A stretch of 64,000 nucleotides of DNA from MGBC163016 sp964631345 (GCA_964631345.1 CAZVWE010000005.1:101397-165396), one strand, 5' to 3'; shown: positions 35,153 through 45,111, counted from the first letter of the stretch. Notes: generated from the letters alone by a model not told the origin. Translations and numbers: made by a program.

Positions 35153-36700
35153 TTAGCTACGATAGTCGTTGAGATGTTTTCCTGGGGGAGCATAGATAGG
35201 CGCATGAAGTGCTGGGTCATCCACGGTCTTTGCGCCTTGTTCGACTTTACTTATCAGATCTTGCTTGGAAGATACGCAGGTCTTGCGATAGATGCTAGCA
35301 ATATGGGTTTTCACCGTGGATACAGAAATGAAGAGAGTTTCTTGAATGGCGCGGGTACTCCTTCCTTTCAGGAGCAAAGCGAAGACATCTTTTTCGCGTG
35401 GAGTAAGACCACTCTCATCGGCAAACTGATCGGCATAAAGCTTGAAAGGCTTTGCTGAGATGGGAGGCATGGTGGTTTCAAGAGACGGACGTTCCTCTAC
35501 TGCATCTTTTTCAATAAGGAAATCGGGATCAACAGTTTTATGCAAAGTGGTAGAGATAGCTACGCTGATAATGAGGATATCAGCCACAATAGCTACCAAT
35601 GTATCAGGAAAAACTTGTAATAAAAGGCATATACCTACAATGGTGAATCCTGTGAAGAACCCAAACCATGCAGGAATGCGTGATAACGCAACATGCTTTG
35701 TGAAACAATAGCCCAGTTCACGTGCTTCTATAACGAATAAAGATAAGCTGGTGGCGGCGAAGTAGAACCCCATAATGCAGAGAATGCAAATACAAATGAC
35801 TGCCCCAAACTCTAAGAAGCCAAGAACGGTACCGATATTACATATTACAAGGGCAATTATGAGTCCAATGGCGAGTAAGCGTTGGCTAAAACTCGGAGCA
35901 ACTACCAAGGTCGGTTTCACGTGATTGGCCCATAATGTCACACAGAATCCAAGAGCTGCTGAGAACAAGAAGAACGCAAGATGTTCTCCATAGAGCGAAA
36001 GAAGAATGGCTGCGAACGCTCCGTAAATTTCTGTTTGACTTGATACGCTTGCGAAAACTCCTCCACCAAGCGACAGGCTCTCGTTATTTGTTGAGGAGGT
36101 TTGGGCGCTCTGTTCACGGAGGCGATCTCTCAGCAGAAAGAAAAAGAACAAAATAGCGAAAGCCGCAAAGACGATCATTAAGATAACGCTTGCATTATTG
36201 TTTAGTAAATAGGGCCACACTATCATGAGCAACGTAGTAATAATGCCTGAAGTAGCAACTACATCTCCGGTTTCCCTATTGTTCAAATACATGCCTAAAC
36301 AGGTAGTCCAAGTTAAGGTCAGCGCTATCTGACCGAAACCTGCTAGGGCATACATCAAAATTACAAAAGCTATATTCGTTGTTCCCATTGCTTGACTTAT
36401 CAATATGCCAAAGGGAAAGGCCAGTGTAATAAAAGAGAATCCTATCAATATATTCGGTGAGAGGGGTTCTTTGCGTTTGCCAAATAAAAGAATGGCCGCA
36501 AACGAAGAAGCAATAAGAGCAATACGTGTCACAAGGCAAATTTCGGAACTATTGCCTGACAGTGGAGTAACGAACACCAATAGAATCCATGAGACAACAC
36601 TTACAGAAAGAATCGTTAAAACTACAGGAGCAAGGGATGAATTTAGTCTTGAATCATCCGTAGCAACAACACCAGCTTTTTCATCTTCAGACGAAAACAT
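35153..36700 (-). CDS. Membrane-embedded LuxR-family regulator 1
   Basis: A 515-residue protein with about twelve hydrophobic helices to residue 400, then a LuxR-type helix-turn-helix (LTPREKDVFALLLKG and VSTVKTHIASIYRKT). Such MFS-like sensor regulators are abundant in Eggerthellaceae and are thought to detect compounds at the membrane. The start at 36700 follows AAGGGG; a longer frame to 36757 lacks a site. Its position suggests control of enzyme 3. Confidence 0.88.
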   Translation of the reverse strand: MFSSEDEKAGVVATDDSRLNSSLAPVVLTILSVSVVSWILLVFVTPLSGNSSEICLVTRIALIASSFAAILLFGKRKEPLSPNILIGFSFITLAFPFGILISQAMGTTNIAFVILMYALAGFGQIALTLTWTTCLGMYLNNRETGDVVATSGIITTLLMIVWPYLLNNNASVILMIVFAAFAILFFFFLLRDRLREQSAQTSSTNNESLSLGGGVFASVSSQTEIYGAFAAILLSLYGEHLAFFLFSAALGFCVTLWANHVKPTLVVAPSFSQRLLAIGLIIALVICNIGTVLGFLEFGAVICICILCIMGFYFAATSLSLFVIEARELGYCFTKHVALSRIPAWFGFFTGFTIVGICLLLQVFPDTLVAIVADILIISVAISTTLHKTVDPDFLIEKDAVEERPSLETTMPPISAKPFKLYADQFADESGLTPREKDVFALLLKGRSTRAIQETLFISVSTVKTHIASIYRKTCVSSKQDLISKVEQGAKTVDDPALHAPIYAPPGKHLNDYRS

Positions 36701-37178
36701 ATAACCCCTTTTGTGGTCTTTGGTTTGTTGGTTAGATGGTTGTAACCATGGTAGCAAAATGCTTGGCTACCATTCTGCTCTCATTCAGAAACCGCTGTTC
36801 TCATAATGCATGTTATGTCCTCTTTCGTCCTCATCCTTTTTGGCCGATATCGTTTGACCTGCGTATTTTTAGCAAAATCATAGGTGATAGGACATTTCTT
36901 GGATCGTATCCAAAAGAGACAGACGAGAAGAAATTCGTCTCAAAACAACCCTTTTGCTTGATGTGGAAAACCCTGAGGCCTTCCAGAATGAAAGCGCAGT
37001 TTTGCTTTTCGACTGTGATGCCCTCCATGTACAACAGTCGAAGAGCAAAGCCTATGCATTTTCAGTCATGAAGTTCAGATATGAGTAAGGGAAGGGAGGG
37101 GTGTGTTCCAAAACATGTTCGAACTTGATCGAAGCTTGCGCTTAGGTCTTGTCAGAGATAAAAGAAAAGGAGGAAAGA
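36701..37178. other. Long divergent control region between LuxR regulator 1 and MFS gene
   Basis: No supported gene lies in these 478 bases. ATGGTAGC (36748-36755) and GCTACCAT (36766-36773) form an 8-bp inverted repeat 50-75 bases upstream of the luxR start, and ATGGTT is repeated nearby. AGACGA/TCGTCT pairs near 36920-36940. A strong AAGGAGG site precedes the MFS start. Promoters on both strands and regulator sites are expected here. Confidence 0.45.
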
Positions 37179-38498
37179 ATGACTGAGTTGACAAAGAAGA
37201 AGTCAGGGTGGGCATGGGCGGTTGCCACTGCGGGCTTCGGCACTCAGATGATCGTGACGTTCTCATTGGCGATGTTTGGCATATCCATCGCTCTCATTGC
37301 GGAGTCATTCGGAGTGGCGGTTACCTCGCTCGCGATTTGTTCATCGATTTTTGGATTAACCTATGGTGGATTTGGAGTGGTGTGGGGGAATCTCGCAGAC
37401 AGGATAGGTATTAGAGCCGAGTTAAGTATTGCGGGCATTGGCGCAGGTGTTTGGGCTATGGTGTTCGGTTTGTTTGCCAAAGACGTTGTGAGTGCCGCAA
37501 TCATTTGGGGCTTAACGGGAGCCTTCTGCGCAGGTATTTCAACAGGTGTTGTGCCAAAGGTTGTGACCTCTTGGTTTAGTACTGATTGGCGCGGCAAGGG
37601 AATTACTGTGGTGTCCATTGGCGGTACGGTTGCAGGAATGCTCGTTGGCATTCTCATTCCTCCAATTGCGGGATTTGGTGGATGGCAAATGGTGTTCCTT
37701 ATCTTTGGCGGCGTCAATGTATGTCTTGGTATTCTCGCTTTCATTTTGGTACGCGATACACCTGAATCCATAGGCACTATTCCCTTTGGCGCGGATATCG
37801 AGACTTATGTTCCCGTTAAAGCTGCCAAGGAAATGACAGCTGAAGAGCTTGCTGAAAAGAAAGCGGAAGACCACAAGCGCCTCATTACGGTGCTGAAGCA
37901 TTCCATGACATGGAAGCTCGGGATCATGCTCATCGTATGGCAGCTGTGCTTGACTACGGTCTCGACTTACCTGACTGCAGGCATCCTTGCAGGTGGCGTT
38001 TCTTTGGCAGTGGCAGGTCTAGTATCAACATTGAAGACTGCAGGTATGTTCTGCAGTCAGCTAATATGTCCTGGCATCAGCGACAAATTAGGGCGCAAAC
38101 CTGTGTTCTTGTTCTTGATGTTAGGCGACTGCGTTCTCTTCGCTATTTTGTTCTTAGTAGTAGGCTCTGGCAACGACATCATCATCTACATTATTGGGTT
38201 CTTGGCAGGCGTTTTTGATGCACAAGCCCCTATCATGCAGTCATCATTAGGTGAGTCTTTCCCGAAGAATTTGCGTGGAACTGGACCTGGTATGGTTACC
38301 ACTATTACATTAGTGGGACGCTTCTTTGGTCCCATCCTTGCAGGATTGATGATTAACACCATCGGTGGTGGTGACACGACATTCGCATTTATTTGGGCAG
38401 CACTTATGAGTCTTTGCTGTGCCATCATCGGTATCTTCGTCATACCGAAAACGGGTGGCAAGTATGGTGATCCTATCGCCGATCAAGTGTGGGAATAA
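37179..38498 (+). CDS. MFS transporter
   Basis: A 439-residue carrier with about twelve helices and a central charged loop (AAKEMTAEELAEKKAEDHK). Motifs include GNLADRIGIRAELS and SDKLGRKPVFLF. It resembles organic-anion carriers of the MFS. AAGGAGG precedes ATG 37179; a longer frame to 37149 is less likely. It begins a plus-strand run leading through a second transporter to enzyme 4, so substrate import or product export for that enzyme is plausible. Confidence 0.85.
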   Translation: MTELTKKKSGWAWAVATAGFGTQMIVTFSLAMFGISIALIAESFGVAVTSLAICSSIFGLTYGGFGVVWGNLADRIGIRAELSIAGIGAGVWAMVFGLFAKDVVSAAIIWGLTGAFCAGISTGVVPKVVTSWFSTDWRGKGITVVSIGGTVAGMLVGILIPPIAGFGGWQMVFLIFGGVNVCLGILAFILVRDTPESIGTIPFGADIETYVPVKAAKEMTAEELAEKKAEDHKRLITVLKHSMTWKLGIMLIVWQLCLTTVSTYLTAGILAGGVSLAVAGLVSTLKTAGMFCSQLICPGISDKLGRKPVFLFLMLGDCVLFAILFLVVGSGNDIIIYIIGFLAGVFDAQAPIMQSSLGESFPKNLRGTGPGMVTTITLVGRFFGPILAGLMINTIGGGDTTFAFIWAALMSLCCAIIGIFVIPKTGGKYGDPIADQVWE

Positions 38499-38537
38499 GG
38501 CAGCTCCAAGCAAAAGGCGTCAAACCGAGGGGGGAAT

Positions 38538-39950
38538 ATGGATAAGACAGCGATATCTTCAAGACGTTCCATTATTGGAATTCTCGCAGCAATTGCTGTT
38601 TGTGCTGGGTTCATATATTTGATACCTGAATCGAGCCTATCCTATCAAGGCAGGGTGTCATTGGGTGTGATGGCGGCACTCATATGTCTTGTTATCAGTG
38701 AGGCGCTTCCTCTGATTATTGTTGCAGTGCTTTTGATGATGGCTACGTTCTCCCTCGGCATTCTTACCTATGATGAAACGTGGAAAGCGTTTGGTAACTA
38801 CATCATCTTTTTGGTTATTGCTATGTTCGGTTTGTGTGCCGCTTTAACTAAAACATCGCTTCCACAAAGAATTATCGGAGCTATTGTGAAGTGGTCCGGT
38901 ACGGATTCGCGCAAGCTTGTGCTAGGGTTTGCGCTGGCCACTTCCGTGACCTCGGCGTTTATGTCGAATATTACAGCGTGTTTGATCTATATGAGCTTAG
39001 CATTGTCGCTCCTTGTAGCGAACGGGAGCAATAGGCCAGGAGAATCAGCTCTTGGTCGGGCGCTGTTTGTGTGCATCCCTGCTTGTTCAGTCATTGGTGG
39101 CATATCAACGCTTACCGGGAACTCCTGCAATGTTCTTGCAGCCGATATCATGCATCAGTCGATTGGCGTTGAAGTTTCCTATCTGCAATGGATGATCGTG
39201 GGATTTCCCACCGCTATTGTGATGTCGCTCATCATCGCATGGTGGCTTTGTGTAGTGTTCAAACCTGAGCCGCTGCAGGAAAGAGCGGCAGAGGAATTGA
39301 AGAGAACAGCGCAAGAAGTAGGTTCACTCAAACCTGAAGAAATCAAGGTACTGATCATCGTTGGGCTTATGATCGTATTTTGGATAGCCAGCACATGGGT
39401 AAGTTTTTTGAATACGAATATCGTGGCATGTGCAGGATTGATCGTTATGTTTTTGCCAGGTATACGCGTATTGAACGAAAGAGACCTTTTAAGTGCTATA
39501 CCCATCGATATTATCATGTTCCTGGGATGCACCATGGCATTCATGAGTGGTTTTATGCAAACCGATGCAACCTCGTGGATTATGAATATGATCTTTGCAG
39601 GTTCCGATCAATGGCCTTATCTTCTGGTTCTTTCGATGATAGCCGCTATACCTATCATTGCGCACGTGTTGATTCAGTCAGGACCTGTCATCGTAACATT
39701 ATGCATTCCTCCTCTTGTTGCGTTGGCAGTGTCCTGTGGGATCAATCCTCTAATCGTTGCATTCGTTGCTGCGGTAGGGGGTGGCGTGCAGTTCATGCTG
39801 CCTATAGACGGCATCTATTTGATGACGTTCGGATATAGATATTACTCGGTTAAGGATCTCCTCAAATTTGGATGGCTACCCACGTTGGCTCTCTTCATAG
39901 TGTGCATCACACTTGTACCTTTAATGGTGCAGGTATCAATGCTGCTTTAA
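38538..39950 (+). CDS. SLC13/DASS-family anion transporter
   Basis: A 470-residue membrane protein of the divalent anion:Na+ symporter type. The family segments SAFMSNITACLIYMSL and TLTGNSCNVLAAD contain the SNT-like substrate motif. The closest known types carry dicarboxylates, citrate or sulfate. A site GAGGGGGG precedes the start. It sits 40 bases after the MFS gene and about 100 before the zinc-ribbon gene of the enzyme 4 operon, hinting that the enzyme's substrate or counter-ion is a carboxylate. Confidence 0.85.
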   Translation: MDKTAISSRRSIIGILAAIAVCAGFIYLIPESSLSYQGRVSLGVMAALICLVISEALPLIIVAVLLMMATFSLGILTYDETWKAFGNYIIFLVIAMFGLCAALTKTSLPQRIIGAIVKWSGTDSRKLVLGFALATSVTSAFMSNITACLIYMSLALSLLVANGSNRPGESALGRALFVCIPACSVIGGISTLTGNSCNVLAADIMHQSIGVEVSYLQWMIVGFPTAIVMSLIIAWWLCVVFKPEPLQERAAEELKRTAQEVGSLKPEEIKVLIIVGLMIVFWIASTWVSFLNTNIVACAGLIVMFLPGIRVLNERDLLSAIPIDIIMFLGCTMAFMSGFMQTDATSWIMNMIFAGSDQWPYLLVLSMIAAIPIIAHVLIQSGPVIVTLCIPPLVALAVSCGINPLIVAFVAAVGGGVQFMLPIDGIYLMTFGYRYYSVKDLLKFGWLPTLALFIVCITLVPLMVQVSMLL

Positions 39951-40050
39951 GTGGCGAAAGCCCTGCGAAAGAGGATGTCCTGGGGCTCTGTCTAAGATGA
40001 GAATTTCAAGAACACGCTTCCAATGGATGTGGTAAGAAGGTTCGAAAGAT

Positions 40051-40236
40051 ATGTGTTATTCGTGTAATGGATGCGGGAAGTGCGGAGCAGACAGATTAAA
40101 GCGCACAGTTTCTTTTGAGAGCCTGCCTGGCTATTGCTCTGCGTGTAAGGCACTGAACGGACCCAGCTCCACTGTTTGTAAAAGTTGCGGCGCCAATCTC
40201 GAGAGAAGCGTAACCGAAAGAACGGTTGATAGATAG
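40051..40236 (+). CDS. CxxCxxCxxC zinc-ribbon microprotein 2
   Basis: A 61-residue protein with CYSCNGCGKC at the N-terminus, then a zinc-ribbon pair (CSAC and CKSC) and a polar tail. It matches the pattern of the proteins at 23741 and 58213. It precedes the MCFRP gene and enzyme 4 in the same orientation as the first locus. The ribosome site (AAGG) is distant, so translation level may be low. Confidence 0.72.
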   Translation: MCYSCNGCGKCGADRLKRTVSFESLPGYCSACKALNGPSSTVCKSCGANLERSVTERTVDR

Positions 40237-40332
40237 GCGACAGGGCAAACATGCGGCTCAAACCAATGAACACATGTAAAGACTATCCGCAACACCTTAA
40301 TAGAATTCAAAACAAAAAGAGAATGAGGAAAT

Positions 40333-40581
40333 ATGTGCTTTAGACCAGCAGAAGTCTCTAATGACAAAAAGTGTCCACAGTGTGGAACCAGTAACGACAT
40401 GACAGCTAGCGTCTGTAAGGAATGCGGCGCTGATCTACCAACAGCACCATCCATGCCATCAGTGCCAGGTGCCCCTGGAGCTCCTGCGGCACCTGGTGCA
40501 CCAGGAATGCCAATTGCTCCAGGTGCGCCAGGTGTACCAAAAGCTCCAGGAACCCCTGGTGAAGCAGATATCAAATCCTAG
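40333..40581 (+). CDS. MCFRP zinc-ribbon microprotein 2 with proline-periodic tail
   Basis: An 82-residue protein beginning MCFRP, with a zinc ribbon (CPQC and CKEC) and a tail in which Pro recurs every third residue (PGAPGAPAAPGAPG). GAGGA precedes the start. It is followed by a 10-bp hairpin and then enzyme 4. Confidence 0.8.
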   Translation: MCFRPAEVSNDKKCPQCGTSNDMTASVCKECGADLPTAPSMPSVPGAPGAPAAPGAPGMPIAPGAPGVPKAPGTPGEADIKS

Positions 40582-40610
40582 GGTGGAGAGAGTGAATATA
40601 AAAGTGAAGA

Positions 40611-40639
40611 CAAGAGCGAAGATGAAAGTTTCGCTCTTG
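40611..40639 (+). other. Hairpin between MCFRP gene 2 and enzyme 4
   Basis: CAAGAGCGAA and TTCGCTCTTG form a perfect 10-bp stem with a 9-base loop, ending 43 bases before the enzyme start. There is no U-tract. It is the strongest of three hairpins found at the same junction. Confidence 0.6.
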
Positions 40640-40682
40640 CAGTAATTCATTGAAAACCGTGCTTTCCAGGGAGGAGAATACC

Positions 40683-43109
40683 GTGGAATTCAAAAATGAT
40701 TTAGGAAAGCCATGGCGCTATCAAGACGGTGAATTTACCGTGACGCGCTCATCGGTGTGGTCGCCTCCAGGTTGTCATCCTGTGGGATGTAGCTTGAAAC
40801 TATATGTTGATAAAGATGGTCGATTGGATCACGTGGAAGGTGATGAGAACGATCCTGTGACTCATGGGCGTCTATGTCCAAGATGCCTTGCACTCAAGGA
40901 TTACATCTACAACCCCTCTCGAGTGATATATCCGATGTATCGAAATCCTGAGGATAGAGGCAAAGACAAGTGGAAGCGTATTAGCTGGGACGAAGCACTT
41001 GCAATCATCAAAGAGAAGTATGAATATTACACTGAGAAATACGGCAATGAGTCCATGGTTGTATTCCAGGGTACAGGTCGCAATGGCATGCTAACAGCCA
41101 ATTATATTCAGACCATCTTCAAGACTCCTAACGTGGTCTATACTCAATCGGGCTATGCTTGCTATCAGCCGCGCAGCTTTACAGCTCAATTCGTAGCGGG
41201 CACCTTCTACCCTGAGGTGGATACAGGTTGCGGCTTAGAGGGTGGCATGGACAATCCCGATTACGTTTTACCCAAAGTAGTCGTGCTTTGGGGCAAGGAT
41301 CCTCTGCAGTCCAATCCTGATGGATTCTTTGGCCATTCGGTCATCGATCTTATGAAACGCGGAACGAAACTCATTATGGTGGATCCGCGTGTGAATTGGC
41401 TTTCGACACGAGCTCTCGTGCATCTACGTGTTCGTCCCGGCACTGATGCTGCCATGGCCATGTGTTGGTCTAACATTATCATCAAGGAGAACCTCTACGA
41501 TCATGATTTCGTAGAGAAATGGTGTTATGGCTTTGATGAATACGCTGAGCGAGTAGCGGAGATGACACCTGAGAAGGCGGCAGAGATATGCGAGGTTGAT
41601 TCTGAGGATATCCTACTAGCTGTGCGCACCTATGCTACTGCCAAACCTGCGGCTATAGCCTGGGGTCTTGCCTTCGATCAGAACTGGAATGGAGCCCAAG
41701 CAGCCCATGGTGTAGTGGCTTGCATGGCGCTAACAGGAAATTTGGACGTTCCCGGCGGCAATGTAGTTGGTCAGCTTAATACCACTATGAGCCTCAAGAA
41801 AAAGGATGAGACAGAATCCGAGGCCAACGTTGAAGTAGATGAAGACGCTTCTGATGAAGAGGGGCATGACGGAGCTCAAACAGGTGGCCTTTCTCGTGGG
41901 ACCAAGGCAGCAAAGATGGGCTGGTATGCCATGGACGAAGAGACGCGCAATAAGTGTATCGGCATGGACAAGTATCCTTTCTTCTGTCGCTCATCAGGAC
42001 CTAATGCTGATTGCGTTTTGGACACCCTTGAAACAGATGAACCTTATCCGCTTCGTATGGCATGGATTCAGTCCTCAAATTTCTTGGCGCCTACCAACTC
42101 TGCTGAGACAGATAGGTGGCATGCAGCACTTTGCAAGTCCATTGAGTTTGCCTTTGGAACAGATTGTTTCATTACGCCTACTATTCAGGCAGTTTGCGAC
42201 GTGTTTCTTCCCTTAGCTACTGTAGCGGAAATGGATTGCATCAATCAGACCCATTACGGTTCTGCCACCATGAATTGGGGTGCTTCTAGCAAAGCCATCA
42301 CCGTAGGAGAAGCCAAATCCGACCAAGAGATAGAGGTGCTTCTTGCGAAGACTATTGGTCACGGCGCTGAGAAGTTTTTCGATAAGGACATTGAATGGTT
42401 TGAGGCTGTGCGCCTACATGGAGAACGATCCTTTGAAGAGATGCGCGAGGCAGTTAAGACTTGTGAGCATAAGTACTATAAGAAGTACGAAAAAGGAATG
42501 CTTCGTCCCGACGGGGAGACTGGATTCAACACACCGACCGGGCGCGTTGAGTTATGGTCGAATATGTATGTACAAGCTAGTGAAGATCCGCTTCCTTATT
42601 ATAAGGAGCCTCCATATTCCCCAATTGCTCGTCCTGATCTTGTAGAGGAATATCCTTTCATACTGACCACAGGTGCACGTAGGTTGGAGTTCTTCCATTC
42701 GGAGCATCGCCAAATCGCACGCTTGCGCGAACTCAATCCTGATCCGCTGCTTGAAATCAATCCTGACGATGCACGGAAACTTGGCATTACAGATGGTCAG
42801 TGGGTAGAAATCTCCAATCTTTACGGGAATGCGAAGCTCAAGGCGAAGGTTACGCCAATTGTTCGCAGTGGCACGGTGATGGCTCAGCATGGTTGGTGGT
42901 TCCCTGAAGAAGACGGCGAAGAGCCGCACTTATTTGGTGTGTGGAAATCCAACATTAATACGCTCATCCCTGTCCATCACAACAATCCTATGGGCTATAC
43001 GGCGCCTTATAAGAGCATGAATTGCAAAGTTGTTCCATTAAACGAGAGCTACGACACAGACATGAATCTTGTCTGGGAGAAATTCGGAGAGCAGGTGAGC
43101 GATAGATGA
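40683..43109 (+). CDS. Molybdopterin enzyme 4, acetylene-hydratase-like branch
   Basis: An 808-residue enzyme starting at GTG 40683, chosen because GGGAGGAG lies six bases upstream (a TTG 33 bases earlier has none). Cluster ligands are Cys31, Cys36, Cys65 and Cys68 (GCHPVGC and LCPRC): a CxxxxC spacing intermediate between enzymes 1/5 and 2/3. The Mo-ligand segment is SGYACYQPR. A unique acidic insert (about residues 370-410, including EVDEDASDEEG) interrupts the conserved core. It overlaps its ferredoxin gene by four bases. Confidence 0.9.
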   Translation: MEFKNDLGKPWRYQDGEFTVTRSSVWSPPGCHPVGCSLKLYVDKDGRLDHVEGDENDPVTHGRLCPRCLALKDYIYNPSRVIYPMYRNPEDRGKDKWKRISWDEALAIIKEKYEYYTEKYGNESMVVFQGTGRNGMLTANYIQTIFKTPNVVYTQSGYACYQPRSFTAQFVAGTFYPEVDTGCGLEGGMDNPDYVLPKVVVLWGKDPLQSNPDGFFGHSVIDLMKRGTKLIMVDPRVNWLSTRALVHLRVRPGTDAAMAMCWSNIIIKENLYDHDFVEKWCYGFDEYAERVAEMTPEKAAEICEVDSEDILLAVRTYATAKPAAIAWGLAFDQNWNGAQAAHGVVACMALTGNLDVPGGNVVGQLNTTMSLKKKDETESEANVEVDEDASDEEGHDGAQTGGLSRGTKAAKMGWYAMDEETRNKCIGMDKYPFFCRSSGPNADCVLDTLETDEPYPLRMAWIQSSNFLAPTNSAETDRWHAALCKSIEFAFGTDCFITPTIQAVCDVFLPLATVAEMDCINQTHYGSATMNWGASSKAITVGEAKSDQEIEVLLAKTIGHGAEKFFDKDIEWFEAVRLHGERSFEEMREAVKTCEHKYYKKYEKGMLRPDGETGFNTPTGRVELWSNMYVQASEDPLPYYKEPPYSPIARPDLVEEYPFILTTGARRLEFFHSEHRQIARLRELNPDPLLEINPDDARKLGITDGQWVEISNLYGNAKLKAKVTPIVRSGTVMAQHGWWFPEEDGEEPHLFGVWKSNINTLIPVHHNNPMGYTAPYKSMNCKVVPLNESYDTDMNLVWEKFGEQVSDR

Positions 43110-43471
43110 GCGAATATGGATTGCTCATAGACTATGAATTCTGCACAGGATGCAATTCATGTGTCATTGCGTGTAAAGAAGAGCACGATTTCCCTGTAGG
43201 AAAATGGGGTATCCGCGTATTTGACGATGGGCCTTGGCAAAAGGATGATGCGTCAGATTCGGGGCAAAATTTCAATTGGAACAGGATTGCTGTTCCCACG
43301 GATTTGTGTGATCTTTGCAAGGATCGTGTCATGGCGGGCAAGGATCCGACATGCGCTCATCATTGCCTAGCCAATTGCATTACATTTGGCTCATTGGAAG
43401 AGCTTATGTTCGAGATGACGAAGAAGCCCAAGCAGGTACTGTGGTATCCCTGCGATTTACCAGCACTATAA
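43106..43471 (+). CDS. Two-cluster ferredoxin partner of enzyme 4
   Basis: A 121-residue ferredoxin with CTGCNSCVIAC and CDLC..TCAHHC sets. Its ATG overlaps the enzyme's TGA (ATGA), giving tight translational coupling. A CAGCACT/AGTGCTG inverted repeat spans its own stop codon. Confidence 0.9.
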   Translation: MSEYGLLIDYEFCTGCNSCVIACKEEHDFPVGKWGIRVFDDGPWQKDDASDSGQNFNWNRIAVPTDLCDLCKDRVMAGKDPTCAHHCLANCITFGSLEELMFEMTKKPKQVLWYPCDLPAL

Positions 43472-43487
43472 GTGCTGCCTTCGAAGT

Positions 43488-43516
43488 AGAGACTAGAGTC
43501 AAAGGCTCTAGTCTCT
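43488..43516 (+). terminator. Terminator-like hairpin after ferredoxin 4
   Basis: AGAGACTAGAG and CTCTAGTCTCT form a perfect 11-bp stem with a 7-base loop, 16 bases after the ferredoxin stop. Only a short U-rich stretch follows, so some read-through into the next gene is possible. Confidence 0.6.
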
Positions 43517-43557
43517 TATCTACAGAATAAATATTCAAGGAAAAGGGAAAACTGATT

Positions 43558-45111
43558 ATGGGATCTATTGTTGCACGCTATATCATGCCTTATTCACTCA
43601 TGTTGATTCCTTTTATACGTGAGGAGGTCTTGCGCAATCGTAAGGCAAAGGATGCGCGCAAGCAGAAGATCAAAAAAACTGCAGCAGTAATAGATCCTAT
43701 AAAGGCCAACGCTCCTGCTGGCGATGTGTTAATGGGTGACGCATCAGATAATCCTCATGCAATTGCTCGGGTTGATGAGCAGGCTATTTTCTCCGCTCTT
43801 GTAGCGCTTACGGAAGACATGGAACAAAAGAAACCAGATGTCATCATTTTGCTAGATCCTTTGCGTGCAGGTTGCAAAGAAGGTTTTTCTCTTGGCAGTA
43901 AAGAGGCATTCAAAGGATCCTTTAACAAGTATACGAAGACAAAATGCAGTCTTTCCTATAGCAGGTGCGCGTTATTGACCCAAGCGTTAGAAGAGGAACT
44001 TCGACAGCGAAATCTCTATGCAGAAAGAGTTTCTTCAAAATTAGAAGCATACCTTTCTTACGAGCCATTGGACATAGGTGCCATGACGCCCATGTATTAC
44101 TTACAACACGGTTTTGAAAAGAACCAGTTGGTGCTAATTTCGCCTTCACTTATGCCTGATGTGCAGTATTACGAATTGGGGAAAGCCATTCAAAGCGCAG
44201 TAGAGAAGACGGAGCTTAAAGCGGCAGTGGTGGCAGTAATGGAGCTATCCGATAAGTTGGGGGAAGGAAGTCGACAGCCGTATAGTTCCATCGGTGGAGC
44301 CTTTAACGCTGAATTGTTGGAAAAGGTATGCAAAGGAGATGTGCTCGGTCTTCTAGAAATGGATCACAAGATGCGGAATAGTTCGGGATCTCGCGGCCTT
44401 AGTGGTATATACGCCCTTTTGGGGAGTGCGGATGGGCGCGAGGTAAAGGTGCCTCTGTGCACTTCCGGGATTTATGATAGAACAGGGATGATGGTTGCTT
44501 CTTTGGAGACAGGCGAAACTGTTCCCAGTGCACTAGCGGAATATAAGCAGTCACCGGCTTATGCTGCGATAAATCGGCAATCCAGTAAACATTCTCTGAT
44601 TGATGTAGCCAGACGTGCTATCAAATATAAGCGTTCTACGGGAAAAAGATTGTCCATTCCTAAAAGGATGCCTGCTGTGTACACCTCGACTAGACACCCT
44701 TGCATTGTTTCTCTTTATAAGGATGGGCTGCTTCGCGGACGTGCGGGCGACCTTGAGGCAAAGAGACATTCCACAGCCGAAGAGGTCATCCTCAATGCTT
44801 GTGCAGCTGCAGAAACGGATCCGCGGTTCATTCCCTTGCGCGATGATGAACTCGATGCGGTTGTTATTCATATAGACATTCTTTCTAAGATCTACGAAAT
44901 AAAACCCGAAGAATGTACAGATCCTAAGAAATATGGTCTCTATGTGACTAATGGAAGGTATGGCAAGTTGAAAAAGACGGCTTGGGTCATGCCTGGTAGT
45001 TTAGGTATAGAGACAGGGGATAATCAGCGTGAGTACGCGCTCGCTCTTGCTCATATTGGCTCTTTAGAAAAATACCAATGTTATCGATTTGAGATTGAGC
45101 CCATCGAATAG
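43558..45111 (+). CDS. LigB/MEMO-like and AMMECR1 fusion protein
   Basis: A 517-residue two-domain protein. The N-terminal two thirds resemble class III extradiol dioxygenase (LigB) / MEMO proteins; the C-terminal 170 residues are an AMMECR1 domain (HPCIVSLYKDGLLRGRAGD, AEEVILNACAAAETDPRF, LGIETGDNQREYALALAHI). Such fusions belong to the AmmeMemoRadiSam system, whose radical-SAM partner is not in this window. The AMMECR1 signature LRGCIG is LRGRAG here, so the conserved Cys is missing. The N-terminus is also unusual, with a Lys/Arg-rich insert. Catalysis on a catechol-like ring is speculative. Confidence 0.75.
   Translation: MGSIVARYIMPYSLMLIPFIREEVLRNRKAKDARKQKIKKTAAVIDPIKANAPAGDVLMGDASDNPHAIARVDEQAIFSALVALTEDMEQKKPDVIILLDPLRAGCKEGFSLGSKEAFKGSFNKYTKTKCSLSYSRCALLTQALEEELRQRNLYAERVSSKLEAYLSYEPLDIGAMTPMYYLQHGFEKNQLVLISPSLMPDVQYYELGKAIQSAVEKTELKAAVVAVMELSDKLGEGSRQPYSSIGGAFNAELLEKVCKGDVLGLLEMDHKMRNSSGSRGLSGIYALLGSADGREVKVPLCTSGIYDRTGMMVASLETGETVPSALAEYKQSPAYAAINRQSSKHSLIDVARRAIKYKRSTGKRLSIPKRMPAVYTSTRHPCIVSLYKDGLLRGRAGDLEAKRHSTAEEVILNACAAAETDPRFIPLRDDELDAVVIHIDILSKIYEIKPEECTDPKKYGLYVTNGRYGKLKKTAWVMPGSLGIETGDNQREYALALAHIGSLEKYQCYRFEIEPIE

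Noticed and set aside
36831..37034. A 67-residue minus-strand ORF in the luxR/MFS gap
   Set aside because: It has no ribosome site and overlaps likely promoter and operator sequence; no family features.
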